Positions 1 to 8,721 of a DNA stretch of 64,000 nucleotides are shown here, piece by piece; position 1 is the first letter of the stretch, and the number at the start of each line of letters is the position of its first letter. Under the pieces are notes generated by a model. The model searched no databases, was not told the DNA's origin, and saw only the letters and a program-made list of their open reading frames with translations. Source of the DNA: Pseudomonas sp. A-RE-19 (GTDB lineage Bacteria; Pseudomonadota; Gammaproteobacteria; Pseudomonadales; Pseudomonadaceae); the NCBI RefSeq assembly GCF_019956555.1, contig NZ_JAHBDQ010000022.1, positions 237,411 through 301,410 on the forward strand, given 5' to 3'. A program made the translations under genes and the position numbers.

Positions 1-816
1 CAACTGCTGTTGAACGGCTGGCTGCACCTCACGGCGAACACCGTCGGCCCGCTGGACGAACACCCGCAACGAACCGCCATGGGTCGACAACTGGCTGACA
101 TCGAACACCTCCAGGCCATTGCGCTCGCACAAGGTCTGCACGGCGGTCAGGGACAGGTAGGAATAGTGCTCGTGATACAGCGTGTCGAACTGCTTCCCCG
201 CCATCAGCGTCAACAGCTGCGGAAACTCGAACGTCGCCACACCGGTCGGCTTGAGCAAGCTTGCGAATCCGCCAAGGAAATCATTGATATCCGGCACATG
301 CGCCAACACGTTGTTGGCGGCCATCAGGTCAGCGGCCCAGCCTTCGCTGTTCAGCTGCGCAGCGGTGTCGCGACCGAAGAACAGTTCGCGAATCTCCAGG
401 CCTTTCTCCCGAGCCGCTTGTGCGGTGCTGCGGGTCGGTTCGACGCCCAGGCATGGGATGCCGCGCCCGGCCACGTACTGCAACAGGTAACCGTCATTGG
501 CGGCGATTTCCACCACGCGGCTGTCGACGGTCAGGCCGAAACGCTCGATCATTTGCGCCACATAGCGCTCGGCATGGTCCAGCCAGGTGCTGGAGAACGA
601 GCTGAAGTAGGCGTACTCGGCGTCGAACAGGCTGTCGGCGCTGGTGTAATCCTCGGTCTGCACCAGCCAGCATTGCTGGCACACCGCGACCTTCAGCGGC
701 ACCCATTGCTCGGCTTGCTCCAGCTGATCGGCGCGCACGTAGGCGTTGGACGGCGGCGAGGTGCCGAGATCGATCAGCGGCAAGGCCAGAGGAGTACCGC
801 AACCACGGCAGTTCAT
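1..816 (-). CDS. SAM-dependent sugar C-methyltransferase (3' end cut by window edge)
   Basis: Class I methyltransferase of the kind that adds a methyl group to a carbon of a nucleotide-linked keto-deoxysugar (TylCIII/NovU-like). The 272 visible residues start with a zinc-binding module: CxxC at residues 3-6 and again at 46-49. A SAM-binding motif VVEIAANDGY lies near 101-110, followed by GVEPT near 124-128. The frame is open to the left edge, so the C-terminal part is missing. Its ATG overlaps the stop of the upstream epimerase gene by 4 bp, so the two are translationally coupled. With the three upstream sugar genes it probably completes a 3-C-methyl branched CDP-sugar. The family is clear; the substrate is inferred. 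Confidence 0.85.
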   Translation of the reverse strand, partial: MNCRGCGTPLALPLIDLGTSPPSNAYVRADQLEQAEQWVPLKVAVCQQCWLVQTEDYTSADSLFDAEYAYFSSFSSTWLDHAERYVAQMIERFGLTVDSRVVEIAANDGYLLQYVAGRGIPCLGVEPTRSTAQAAREKGLEIRELFFGRDTAAQLNSEGWAADLMAANNVLAHVPDINDFLGGFASLLKPTGVATFEFPQLLTLMAGKQFDTLYHEHYSYLSLTAVQTLCERNGLEVFDVSQLSTHGGSLRVFVQRADGVRREVQPAVQQQL

Positions 817-1373
817 AGACGCACTCCAGCGAAGTGTTCATCGAGCAAGGGATGGCTGGAATCCCGGGCCGACAGATTATTGACAGGCAACGGCCAGGCA
901 ATCGCCAGCCGTGGATCGTTCACCGACAACCCACCCTCATGCGCAGGCGTGTAATCGGCGCTGTGCAGATAGAGCAATTCGGCGTCACCGGTGAGGGTCT
1001 GGAAACCATGGGCGAACCCGGCCGGAATCAGCAGGCTGCGACCGTCCCCGGCCTTCAGGTGCTCGGCGTGCCAAGACAGGAAGGTCTCGGAGTCGGGCCG
1101 CAAATCCACTGCCACATCCCAGACCTCGCCGCGCAGGCAGGTAATCAACTTGGCTTCCGGCGCATTGGCATTTTGATAATGCAGACCGCGCACACTGCCT
1201 TGTTCGCGAGTGCAGGAGTGATTGATCTGGCGGATATGAAACGGCTGTCCGAAAGCGCTCAGGCTGCCTTCGCAAAACAGCCGCGCGAAGTGCCCGCGAT
1301 CATCTTCGAAGCGTTTGTGCTGCACGCTGAACAGACCGGCCAGCGGCAAGGCTTTCAACAGAAATTCGCTCAC
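813..1373 (-). CDS. rfbC: dTDP-4-dehydrorhamnose 3,5-epimerase family protein
   Basis: Cupin-fold sugar epimerase of the RmlC family, 186 residues, the usual length. It shows the family stretch NHS...VRGLHYQ, with catalytic His near residue 65, the IPAGFAHGF segment, and the ELLYLHSADYTPAHEGG region that carries the second active-site residue (Tyr). It would epimerise C3 and/or C5 of a 4-keto-6-deoxy nucleotide sugar. Because the neighbours make CDP-4-keto-6-deoxyglucose rather than the dTDP sugar, the real substrate is probably CDP-linked. It overlaps the dehydratase gene upstream by 4 bp and the methyltransferase downstream by 4 bp, so the set is one tightly packed operon. Confidence 0.9.
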   Translation of the reverse strand: MSEFLLKALPLAGLFSVQHKRFEDDRGHFARLFCEGSLSAFGQPFHIRQINHSCTREQGSVRGLHYQNANAPEAKLITCLRGEVWDVAVDLRPDSETFLSWHAEHLKAGDGRSLLIPAGFAHGFQTLTGDAELLYLHSADYTPAHEGGLSVNDPRLAIAWPLPVNNLSARDSSHPLLDEHFAGVRL

Positions 1374-2452
1374 AGCGCGCCTCGGTACAGGTTCAACTGG
1401 CCCAGGGTGACTTCACGCATGTCATCGCCGTTCTGCCACGCCAAGTGCCAGTCGAGGGTCTGGGTCAGGCATTGCTGCAATGACCAGCGCGGTTGCCAGG
1501 CCAACAGTTGACGGGCTCGGCTGCTGTCCAGGCGCAGCAGCCCGGCTTCGTGCAAATCACTCGGTTCGATGCGCAAGCCGCGTGCTTGCGGCCAGCGGCT
1601 GGCGAGCAGTTCGACCACTTCGCCGACGCTGCACATGTCTGCTTCGCTCGGGCCGAAGTTCCACGCGCCGGCAAACGCCGGGCCTTGTTCATAGAGGCCA
1701 GCGGCCAATTGCAGATAACCGGCCAGCGGCTCCAGGGCGTGCTGCCATGGGCGCACGGCTTGCGGGTAGCGCAGGGTCACAGGCTCGTCTGCGGACCAGG
1801 CCTTGAGCACGTCAGGAATCAAGCGCTCAGGCGCGAAGTCCCCGCCGCCCAGTACGTTACCGGCGCGCGCGGTGGCCAAGGCCAGACCGTGTTCGGCGTA
1901 CTTGTCCGCCGGGAAAAACGACGCGGCGTAGGACTGGGCGAGCAATTCGCAACAGGCCTTGCTGCTGCTGTATGGGTCGTGACCGCCCAGCGCTTCATCC
2001 TCGCGGTACGGCCACAGCCATTCCTTGTTCGCATAAACCTTGTCGGTGGTCACCAACACGCAGGCGCGCACACCGCCGACCTGGCGGATCGCTTCGAGCA
2101 GGTTGAGGGTGCCCATGACGTTGCTGGAATAGGTACCAAGCGGATCGCGATAGCCTTCGCGCACCAGCGGTTGGGCCGCCAGGTGCAGGACGATTTCCGG
2201 CCGGGTTTCGGCGATCAGTTCCAGCAAGGCGCCGAGGTCACGCAGGTCGCCGCGCTGATCGTTGATGCCTTCATGCACCCGGGCCAGTTCGAACAGGCTC
2301 GGTTCGGTGGACGGATCGAGCGAAAACCCGCTGACCTCGGCACCGAGGCTTTGCAGCCACAATGTCAGCCAGCTGCCCTTGAAACCGGTGTGGCCGGTCA
2401 GCAGAACGCGTTTGCCGCGCCAGAACTCCGGACTCAGGCCCATTGCTTCCAT
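1370..2452 (-). CDS. rfbG: CDP-glucose 4,6-dehydratase
   Basis: Extended short-chain dehydrogenase that converts CDP-glucose to CDP-4-keto-6-deoxyglucose. An N-terminal Rossmann motif (LLTGHTGFKGSWL) is followed by the TTDKVY segment and the catalytic YSSSK, both typical of RfbG. The start at 2452 gives 360 residues and is chosen because a GGGGAGG ribosome binding site lies just upstream; a longer in-frame start at 2473 is less likely. The gene begins 19 bp inside the end of the cytidylyltransferase gene, so translation is coupled. Its direct substrate is the product of that upstream gene. Confidence 0.93.
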   Translation of the reverse strand: MEAMGLSPEFWRGKRVLLTGHTGFKGSWLTLWLQSLGAEVSGFSLDPSTEPSLFELARVHEGINDQRGDLRDLGALLELIAETRPEIVLHLAAQPLVREGYRDPLGTYSSNVMGTLNLLEAIRQVGGVRACVLVTTDKVYANKEWLWPYREDEALGGHDPYSSSKACCELLAQSYAASFFPADKYAEHGLALATARAGNVLGGGDFAPERLIPDVLKAWSADEPVTLRYPQAVRPWQHALEPLAGYLQLAAGLYEQGPAFAGAWNFGPSEADMCSVGEVVELLASRWPQARGLRIEPSDLHEAGLLRLDSSRARQLLAWQPRWSLQQCLTQTLDWHLAWQNGDDMREVTLGQLNLYRGAL

Positions 2453-3207
2453 GGGGCCTCCCCGCTCTGCCACAACGCTTCGAGGTGGTTCTTGTCGCGC
2501 AGGGTGTCCATCGGGTGCCAGAAGCCTTCGTGCTCGAAGGCCTTCAACTGTTCATCCTGGGCCAGACGGGCCAAGGGCTCGGCTTCCCAAGTGGTGTCAT
2601 CACCGCCGATGTACGACAGCACTTTCGGTGAAAGCACAAAGAAGCCGCCATTGATCCAGCCACCGTCGCCACGGGGCTTCTCGGTGAAACCGAGCACCTG
2701 ATCGCCGTGACGCTCCAGGGCACCGTAACGGCCCGGCGGTTGTACAGCGGTGACGGTCGCCAGACGACCGTGGGCGCTGTGGTAATCCACCAGTTGACGG
2801 ATATTGATATCGGAGACGCCGTCGCCGTAGGTAAAGCAGAAGGCGTCTTCATCCTTGAGGTAACGGCCGGCGCGCAGCAAGCGGCCACCGGTCATGGTTT
2901 CCTCGCCGGTGTCGATGAGGGTGACACTCCACGGCTCGCTGTAGTTCTGGTGCACGTCCATGCGGTTGTTGCGCATGTCGAAAGTGACGTCGGAAGTGTG
3001 CAGGAAGTAGTTGGCGAAGAAGTCCTTGATCGCATAGCCCTTGTAGCCAAGGCAGATCACGAAGTCATGAATCCCGTGGGCGGAGTACTGTTTCATGATG
3101 TGCCAAAGAATTGGCTTGCCGCCGATCTCGATCATCGGCTTGGGCTTGAGGTGCGACTCTTCGCTGATCCGCGTGCCCAGGCCACCCGCCAGAATTACTG
3201 CCTTCAT
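2434..3207 (-). CDS. rfbF: glucose-1-phosphate cytidylyltransferase
   Basis: Makes CDP-glucose from CTP and glucose-1-phosphate, the entry step of CDP-deoxysugar pathways. The 257-residue protein starts at ATG 3207 with MKAVILAGGLGTRISEE, the nucleotide-binding loop, followed by KPKPMIEIGGKPILWHIM and the YGDGVSDI metal-binding region, as in RfbF. The open frame extends 14 codons further upstream, but the family N-terminus and length support 3207. It is first of the four-gene set rfbF-rfbG-rfbC-methyltransferase. A REP pair and 267 bp separate it from the glycosyltransferase gene upstream. Confidence 0.94.
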   Translation of the reverse strand: MKAVILAGGLGTRISEESHLKPKPMIEIGGKPILWHIMKQYSAHGIHDFVICLGYKGYAIKDFFANYFLHTSDVTFDMRNNRMDVHQNYSEPWSVTLIDTGEETMTGGRLLRAGRYLKDEDAFCFTYGDGVSDINIRQLVDYHSAHGRLATVTAVQPPGRYGALERHGDQVLGFTEKPRGDGGWINGGFFVLSPKVLSYIGGDDTTWEAEPLARLAQDEQLKAFEHEGFWHPMDTLRDKNHLEALWQSGEAPWKQWA

Positions 3208-3474
3208 CGCTGTCCTCTTGCTCTTCGCGCGTTCCGGCAACCCCCGCAAGGGTCGCGAACCGTCAGATGCACATCATTTACCCGCAGCCATTGAGCCGTT
3301 CACACCCATTGGGGTGAAGGTTTTATGGCGATATACGGGGGACTTGCAGGAAGTGAGCCAATTGCGCAGGACAAAAAAGATCGCAGCCTTGGGCAACTGC
3401 TACAGGTGTCAATACATCCCTGCAGGAGCTGCCAAAGGCTGCGATCTTTTGACGTTTAGCGGGCAATAACGGAA
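3208..3474. other. intergenic region with hairpin and REP pair
   Basis: No gene is seen here. It holds an inverted repeat near 3298-3318 (TTCACACCC facing GGGGTGAA) and a REP pair at 3375-3450. The minus-strand operon either reads through it or is interrupted here; no separate promoter for rfbF could be identified with confidence. Confidence 0.6.
3375..3450. repeat. REP pair (family A)
   Basis: Two inverted copies of the AAAAGATCGCAGCC...GCAGCTCCTAC motif, slightly diverged, forming a large stem-loop between two minus-strand genes. It matches eight other family A elements in the window. Confidence 0.85.
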
Positions 3475-6400
3475 TCAGTCCGGCAACCAACCCCACAACC
3501 AGTGATTGAGGTTGTCGCCCCGCAGCATGAAATCCCGATGCACCGCTTCACGCAATTCATCGCCCATGCGGTAACTCGCATCCGGGTCGGCCAGGTGCAT
3601 GCGGATCGCCTGCAGCCATTCGTCCGCGCTGTTGCTGTAGACCTTGGTGCACGGCAAGTGGCCGCGATAGGCCTCGGTGTCGGTGCAGATCACCGGGTAC
3701 CCGCAGGCGCCATACTCCAGCAAGCGCAGGTTGCTTTTGCAGTCGTTGAAGATATGGAATTCCAGCGGTGCCAGCGCCAGATCGAGGTTCAGGCTGGCCA
3801 GTTTGAACGGGTAGCCCTGCAAGCCGATGGCGGAGTGAAACTCGTGGATGTAGGGGCGCAATTCGTCCGGGCACATGCCGAAGAACACCCACTCCACTTC
3901 GTTCGCCAGTTCGCGAACCACGTCGGCAATAATCTCCAGGTCACCGGTATGGCTGGTACCGCCCCCCCAGCCGACCCGCGGCTTGCTGGAGGTACGGCGG
4001 CGACTGGTCAGTGTCGCCCATGGCTCCGGCGATAGCATGTTCGGCACCACTCGGATCTCGCTGTGCATGCTCGACAACGCATCGGCCAGTGGTTGAGTGG
4101 TGACTACTACACGGTCACACAAGGCAATGCCTTCGCGCAGCATCTGTTCGGTATTGACCGGTTTGTTCCGCGCATGGGTGTTTTTCTTCGGCGCGCTGAC
4201 CACGTAATCGTCAAGCTCGAAAATCCGCAACGCACTGGAATATTTCTTCATCCGCAGAATGTCACTGACTGCACCTTCGCTGTAACGGCATTGCAGGATG
4301 ATGGTGTCCGGGGACAGGCGCTCGATCTCAACTGTCGACGGCGACTCATAAGCCCACCGAGCAATGACCCGGCCAGATGCTTCAAGCTCTGCCAAAGGTC
4401 CCGTGACGCGATAATGCCCGACTGCCGAACTGTTGACAGGCAAACCGAGAATCAGCGGCAAGGCTCGGGTACAGAACGGGTTCCAGTTATTGCGTAGCGA
4501 CGGCTCCAGGCTGAAGCTGGAAAACCCAAGGCTCAGCGCCGGGCTGTAGGCCGGATCCTTGGCGATCTTCGGCAGCCATTTGCGATAGAAGATTTCCTGT
4601 TCATACTCGTGCAACGCCAATATCGAAGGCGGCGTCGGTGATACATCTTGCGGCACCCACACCACGCTGGCGTAAGGCGTCCAGACCACCAGATAACCAT
4701 CCTTGCTCGCCCGCAAACACAAGTCGACGTCGCTGAGGCCCTGGGTGAAGGTCGCCTCATCGAACTGCTCGAGTTCATCGAACACTTGCTTGCGTACCAT
4801 CAGGCAGTGATTGCTCACCGCGCTCCAGTTCTGGGTCACGTGCAAACGCTGCATGTAACCGCGAGAACCGGCCGCCTCGCCATGAAACGGCGAACCGACC
4901 GGCCCGGCCAGGCCAAGAATCAACCCGGCACTGACGATCGATCCCTCGGGGCCAAGGATGCGGGCACCGACCACACCCACTTCCGGGCGCTGGGCGTGAT
5001 TGAGCAATTCATCCAACCAGTCACTGTCGCAGATCACTGTTTGCGCGCTGAGCAGCAGCAAGTACTCGCCATGCGCCAGGCTCGCGGCGAAGTTGCGGAT
5101 CGCCGCGTCGTTGGCGTCACCGGCGTAACGCAGTACTCGCAGCATCGCGGCGCCCAGTTGCGCCATCGCCTCCAGCCAGTCGAGCATCGCCGGGTCGTCT
5201 GTGCCGCTGTCAACGATCAGGATTTCGTATTGGCTATAAGCTGTGCGCTCGATCAAGCCTTCGATGCAACGCTGCAAGGCGTACAGCGAATCGCCGGTCT
5301 GGATGATGATCGATACCAGCGGACGCGCCCCATGGAGGTAGTCGATCCGATTGATCAACGGCAACTCTTCTTGCCGGATCGTGTGCGCCACACCAATACG
5401 ATCCAGGTGCGCGCCGACCATCCCGGCATTGTTCTCGATCACTTCGGGCAACGACAACCAGGCGGCGAAAGACTGACTCGACTCAACCTGGATTTCGGCG
5501 ATGTGCTCAATGGTTTGCGGCCCGGCCTCTTCCACCAGACGCCATAACAAATCGTGTGGCGCCAGCTCACCGTGAGCCGAATCGAAACCGCCCAGCGTCA
5601 TGAAGCGCTGCCGCTCGAAGGCCAGGGTTCGGCCGACATAGGGATAGGCGCGCATCAGATCAAGGTTGAAATCGGGTTTGAACACCGGGTCGACCGACTC
5701 GCCATCGACCAGCGCGCCCTCGTCGCTATAAGCACAGAGAATGCCCGCCGAACCCGCAATGCGTTCGGCCAGAATCAGCAGAGCCGACTCGCGCAAGGTG
5801 TCGCCAGCACGCAGCAGATAAAACCAGTGGGCACCTTCCAGTTGCGGTACCAGGGCATTGAGCTGTTGCGCCCAATCCGCCTGGAACGGCAACTGCACCA
5901 CACGATCGTCGGTCGCACACACGGCATCGGACAGCACCAGTACGGCCTGAGGCGCGTACAGTTGCTGGCCAATGCTCTGCAGCGAAGTCTTGAGCGCCAC
6001 ACCGTCAGCAGTGCTGTCGATCACGATCGGCACGATCTGCGGACGGAACGCCCAGCTGTCGAGGCGTTGCGGCATGAGCCGCTGCTCGACATCGGAGAAC
6101 CTGCGGATCGCCAGCCATTCTCGGTAGAAATCGGCGTAGCTTTCGCTCTCCCCGCCCACCCGGCCAGTCACCACCGTGTTGCGGTTGCCCAGAATGCGCA
6201 CCACGCAAAGCTCTTCCCAGGCGTGGGGCTGGTCAGTGATTTTGGCCAGTTCGATGTAGCGCACCCAACCCGATGCCGGCGCCGACTCACCGCTGCGCGC
6301 CGCGAGCATCTGTGAAAGCCAGCTCCACTCCACGGCTGCGGCCTTGACCATTTCCGGGGTTTTGCTCAGACGCTCCGGGTACAAACGTTCGGTGCTCAGC

Positions 6401-7047
6401 ACAGTGCTTAGCGACACCAGATTGCCGCGGCGCATCAAGCACACGAACAAGGCGAAATCGAGCATGGCAACGAAACCGGCGCCTTCCTGAATCAGTGCCG
6501 GCAACAGCTCCAGTACATCGGCGCGACGCATCAGGGTCGAACTGAAGTTGCCGAGGAAATTCTTCGGCGTGCCTTCGAAGATCGCCAGCATGTCATCGCC
6601 CTTGAGCAAGGCGTCGTTCGGTGAGAACCGGCAGTTGTCGACCCGCGGCGGCAGAATGAAATTACCGGCATCGCTGAGCATCCGCAGGGCAAACACCACA
6701 TTCACGTCCGCGTGGTCAATCAACACCTGCGCCTGCAAGGCAACGCTGGGTGAAAACAGGCGGTCGTCATCGCACAGCACTTTGATGAACTCGCCCCGGG
6801 CTTCTTCGACGCAACGCAATACGTTCTTCTGCAAGCCCAGACGCTGCGGGTTACGCAAGTAGCGAACCGGGTGAGCCGGCTCGATGAAGGCATCGACAAT
6901 GTCGCGGATCTCGTCACTGAACGAATCGTCACAGATGACGATTTCGATGTGCTCGTAGGTCTGGGCGAGCGCACTTTCCAATGCCTGACTGAAGAAGCGC
7001 GAGTTGAAGGCAGGGATGACAATGCTGACGAGGGGGCGTTGATTCAC
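3475..7047 (-). CDS. multi-domain glycosyltransferase (GT2 modules plus GT-B module), flagellin-glycosylation type
   Basis: An 1190-residue cytoplasmic protein with several glycosyltransferase modules. Residues about 1-270 form a GT2 domain (VSIVIPAFN, then CDDSFS and CDDDR). A degenerate GT2-like segment lies at about 335-530. Another GT2 domain starts near 575 (PLVSIIIQTGD, ILIVDSG). From about 860 to the end is a GT-B-like domain with VGWGGGTSHTGD and an LRLLEYGACGYPVICTD nucleotide-sugar site. The start is GTG at 7047. It lies immediately downstream of flgL and upstream of CDP-sugar genes, the position of flagellin glycosylation genes in pseudomonads, so the likely acceptor is flagellin. 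The acceptor and linkages are inferred. Confidence 0.85.
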   Translation of the reverse strand: MNQRPLVSIVIPAFNSRFFSQALESALAQTYEHIEIVICDDSFSDEIRDIVDAFIEPAHPVRYLRNPQRLGLQKNVLRCVEEARGEFIKVLCDDDRLFSPSVALQAQVLIDHADVNVVFALRMLSDAGNFILPPRVDNCRFSPNDALLKGDDMLAIFEGTPKNFLGNFSSTLMRRADVLELLPALIQEGAGFVAMLDFALFVCLMRRGNLVSLSTVLSTERLYPERLSKTPEMVKAAAVEWSWLSQMLAARSGESAPASGWVRYIELAKITDQPHAWEELCVVRILGNRNTVVTGRVGGESESYADFYREWLAIRRFSDVEQRLMPQRLDSWAFRPQIVPIVIDSTADGVALKTSLQSIGQQLYAPQAVLVLSDAVCATDDRVVQLPFQADWAQQLNALVPQLEGAHWFYLLRAGDTLRESALLILAERIAGSAGILCAYSDEGALVDGESVDPVFKPDFNLDLMRAYPYVGRTLAFERQRFMTLGGFDSAHGELAPHDLLWRLVEEAGPQTIEHIAEIQVESSQSFAAWLSLPEVIENNAGMVGAHLDRIGVAHTIRQEELPLINRIDYLHGARPLVSIIIQTGDSLYALQRCIEGLIERTAYSQYEILIVDSGTDDPAMLDWLEAMAQLGAAMLRVLRYAGDANDAAIRNFAASLAHGEYLLLLSAQTVICDSDWLDELLNHAQRPEVGVVGARILGPEGSIVSAGLILGLAGPVGSPFHGEAAGSRGYMQRLHVTQNWSAVSNHCLMVRKQVFDELEQFDEATFTQGLSDVDLCLRASKDGYLVVWTPYASVVWVPQDVSPTPPSILALHEYEQEIFYRKWLPKIAKDPAYSPALSLGFSSFSLEPSLRNNWNPFCTRALPLILGLPVNSSAVGHYRVTGPLAELEASGRVIARWAYESPSTVEIERLSPDTIILQCRYSEGAVSDILRMKKYSSALRIFELDDYVVSAPKKNTHARNKPVNTEQMLREGIALCDRVVVTTQPLADALSSMHSEIRVVPNMLSPEPWATLTSRRRTSSKPRVGWGGGTSHTGDLEIIADVVRELANEVEWVFFGMCPDELRPYIHEFHSAIGLQGYPFKLASLNLDLALAPLEFHIFNDCKSNLRLLEYGACGYPVICTDTEAYRGHLPCTKVYSNSADEWLQAIRMHLADPDASYRMGDELREAVHRDFMLRGDNLNHWLWGWLPD

Positions 7048-7068
7048 GGCAGGAAACTCTCGAGCGGC

Positions 7069-7096
7069 GGGCCTCTACCCTTTCAGGCAGAGGCCC
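7069..7096 (-). other. stem-loop between flgL and the glycosyltransferase gene
   Basis: GGGCCTCT at 7069-7076 faces AGAGGCCC at 7089-7096 across a 12-nt loop. No T-run follows on the minus strand, so it is not a clear terminator. It may reduce read-through from the flagellar operon or protect mRNA ends. Confidence 0.55.
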
Positions 7097-7142
7097 CGGA
7101 ACCGCTTGCAAAAAGACGGTTGGCAGCTCGGCAGATGCAGGC

Positions 7143-8708
7143 TCAGACCTTGTTGAACAGGCCCAGCTGAGCAATCTTGCTGAAGGCCAGTTGCGAGGCC
7201 TGCAACATGGTTTGTTGCAAGGTCAGGCGGGTCATCACTTCAGCCGGATCGGAATCACGGATCGACGATTGGGTCTGGGCATTGGCCAGTTTCAAGCTCT
7301 GGTTGGTATCGCTCTGGGTATCCAGAGCAGCACCGCGACCACCGACAGAGCTCAAGGCGCTGGACAGCTGATCGGTGCCGCTGGCCAGGTTGGCAATACC
7401 GGAAGCCAATGATGCTTGCAGTTTCTGAGTAGCGATCGCGTTGCCATTGGTGGGCGTATTCAGAGCGGTTTTCAACTGGCTCACGGTGTCCAGGATGTTC
7501 TGGGTTTCGTGAGTGTTGACCGCGATGCTGAACTGATCGTTGGCAGCCGGCGTACCGCTCAGAGTGAAGCTCACACCCGATGCGGTGGCGACGCTGCCGG
7601 CCATGGTTCCGGTAGACACTGGCTTACTGTTGGCCGTCAAAGGCGCTGCGTACAGGTCGAAAGCGGTGGCGCTGGTGAACTTGAGGATCGCCGAACCGGT
7701 AGGGAAGCTGGCGTGGTAGTTCACCGGGTTGGTGATGCTGCTGGTGGTGACCTGCGCCGTCGAAGGGTTGCCCGGGCTAGCGGTTGCGGTGAAGGTGTCC
7801 GGTTTGGCCGCCAGGGTAAAGGTGTGTCCAGGCAACACGGTAGCCGCCGTATCACCGGCGCTCAGATTGATATTCAGGGTCAGTTCGACGCCACGGAAAG
7901 TGACGGCCTGGCCGGCCTTGTTGGCAGGATCGAAAGTACCGCCCTGGCTGGCTTCGGCGGTCACGTCGTTACCGGCCGAGTCAGTGATCTTCAACTGCGT
8001 ACCGCTGACGAAGTCCACGGTATACGGCTCGCCACTGCGAAACTTGCTGTTGTAGGTAACGCCCGACGACACCTGGCCATTGGACAGGGTCACGCGACCG
8101 TCATCCACCGCCGGCGCAGTCATGGTGACCTGGCTGCGGCTGGTGTTGATCGCCTGCTGGAACGCATCCCAACCGGTGCTGTTGGTGGCCATCGACATGG
8201 TGTCGCCGATCGGCAGGTCAAGCGTCACCTGATCACCGTTGTAACTGTAGGTGCCGTCGTTGTTACGCGTGAACGGCACGGTATCGCCCTTGGAGCCGGC
8301 GAAGATGTATTTGCCGTTCTCGTCCTTGCTGTTCATCAGGCTCAGCAATTGCTCTTCGATCTGCCCCAGCTCCGAGGCATTGGCCTGACGGTCGGCATCC
8401 GTGTAACCGGCGTTACCGGCGCTGACGGCCAATTCCTTGGCCCGCTGCAATACGTTGCCGATGCTGGTCATCACCGCTTCGGTGGTGCCCAGGGTCGCCT
8501 TGATGGTGGTGGCGTTGGCCTCGTATTGATCAAGCATCGAAGCCTGTTGACCCAATTGCAGCAGACGCGAAGCGCCAACCGGATCATCGGCTGCGGTGTT
8601 GACGCGAACGAGGCTGCTGGCCTCTTCGCTGCTCTTGACCACGTTGGCGAAATTCTTCTGATAGTTGGCGGCAGAGGACTCGTAAAACTGGGCGGTAGAA
8701 ATGCGCAT
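7143..8708 (-). CDS. flgL: flagellar hook-filament junction protein FlgL
   Basis: Second hook-associated protein, joining hook and filament. The N-terminus (MRISTAQFYESSAANYQKNF) and C-terminus (MTRLTLQQTMLQASQLAFSKIAQLGLFNKV) are the conserved coiled-coil ends that form the D0/D1 domains. At 521 residues it is much longer than enteric FlgL (about 317); the extra length is in the central surface-exposed region (about 180-400), which is rich in Thr, Ser, Ala and Gly. It is the last gene of the flg operon, 13 bp after flgK. The strong end matches leave little doubt about identity. Confidence 0.96.
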   Translation of the reverse strand: MRISTAQFYESSAANYQKNFANVVKSSEEASSLVRVNTAADDPVGASRLLQLGQQASMLDQYEANATTIKATLGTTEAVMTSIGNVLQRAKELAVSAGNAGYTDADRQANASELGQIEEQLLSLMNSKDENGKYIFAGSKGDTVPFTRNNDGTYSYNGDQVTLDLPIGDTMSMATNSTGWDAFQQAINTSRSQVTMTAPAVDDGRVTLSNGQVSSGVTYNSKFRSGEPYTVDFVSGTQLKITDSAGNDVTAEASQGGTFDPANKAGQAVTFRGVELTLNINLSAGDTAATVLPGHTFTLAAKPDTFTATASPGNPSTAQVTTSSITNPVNYHASFPTGSAILKFTSATAFDLYAAPLTANSKPVSTGTMAGSVATASGVSFTLSGTPAANDQFSIAVNTHETQNILDTVSQLKTALNTPTNGNAIATQKLQASLASGIANLASGTDQLSSALSSVGGRGAALDTQSDTNQSLKLANAQTQSSIRDSDPAEVMTRLTLQQTMLQASQLAFSKIAQLGLFNKV

Positions 8709-8721
8709 GGGCTACGACTCC

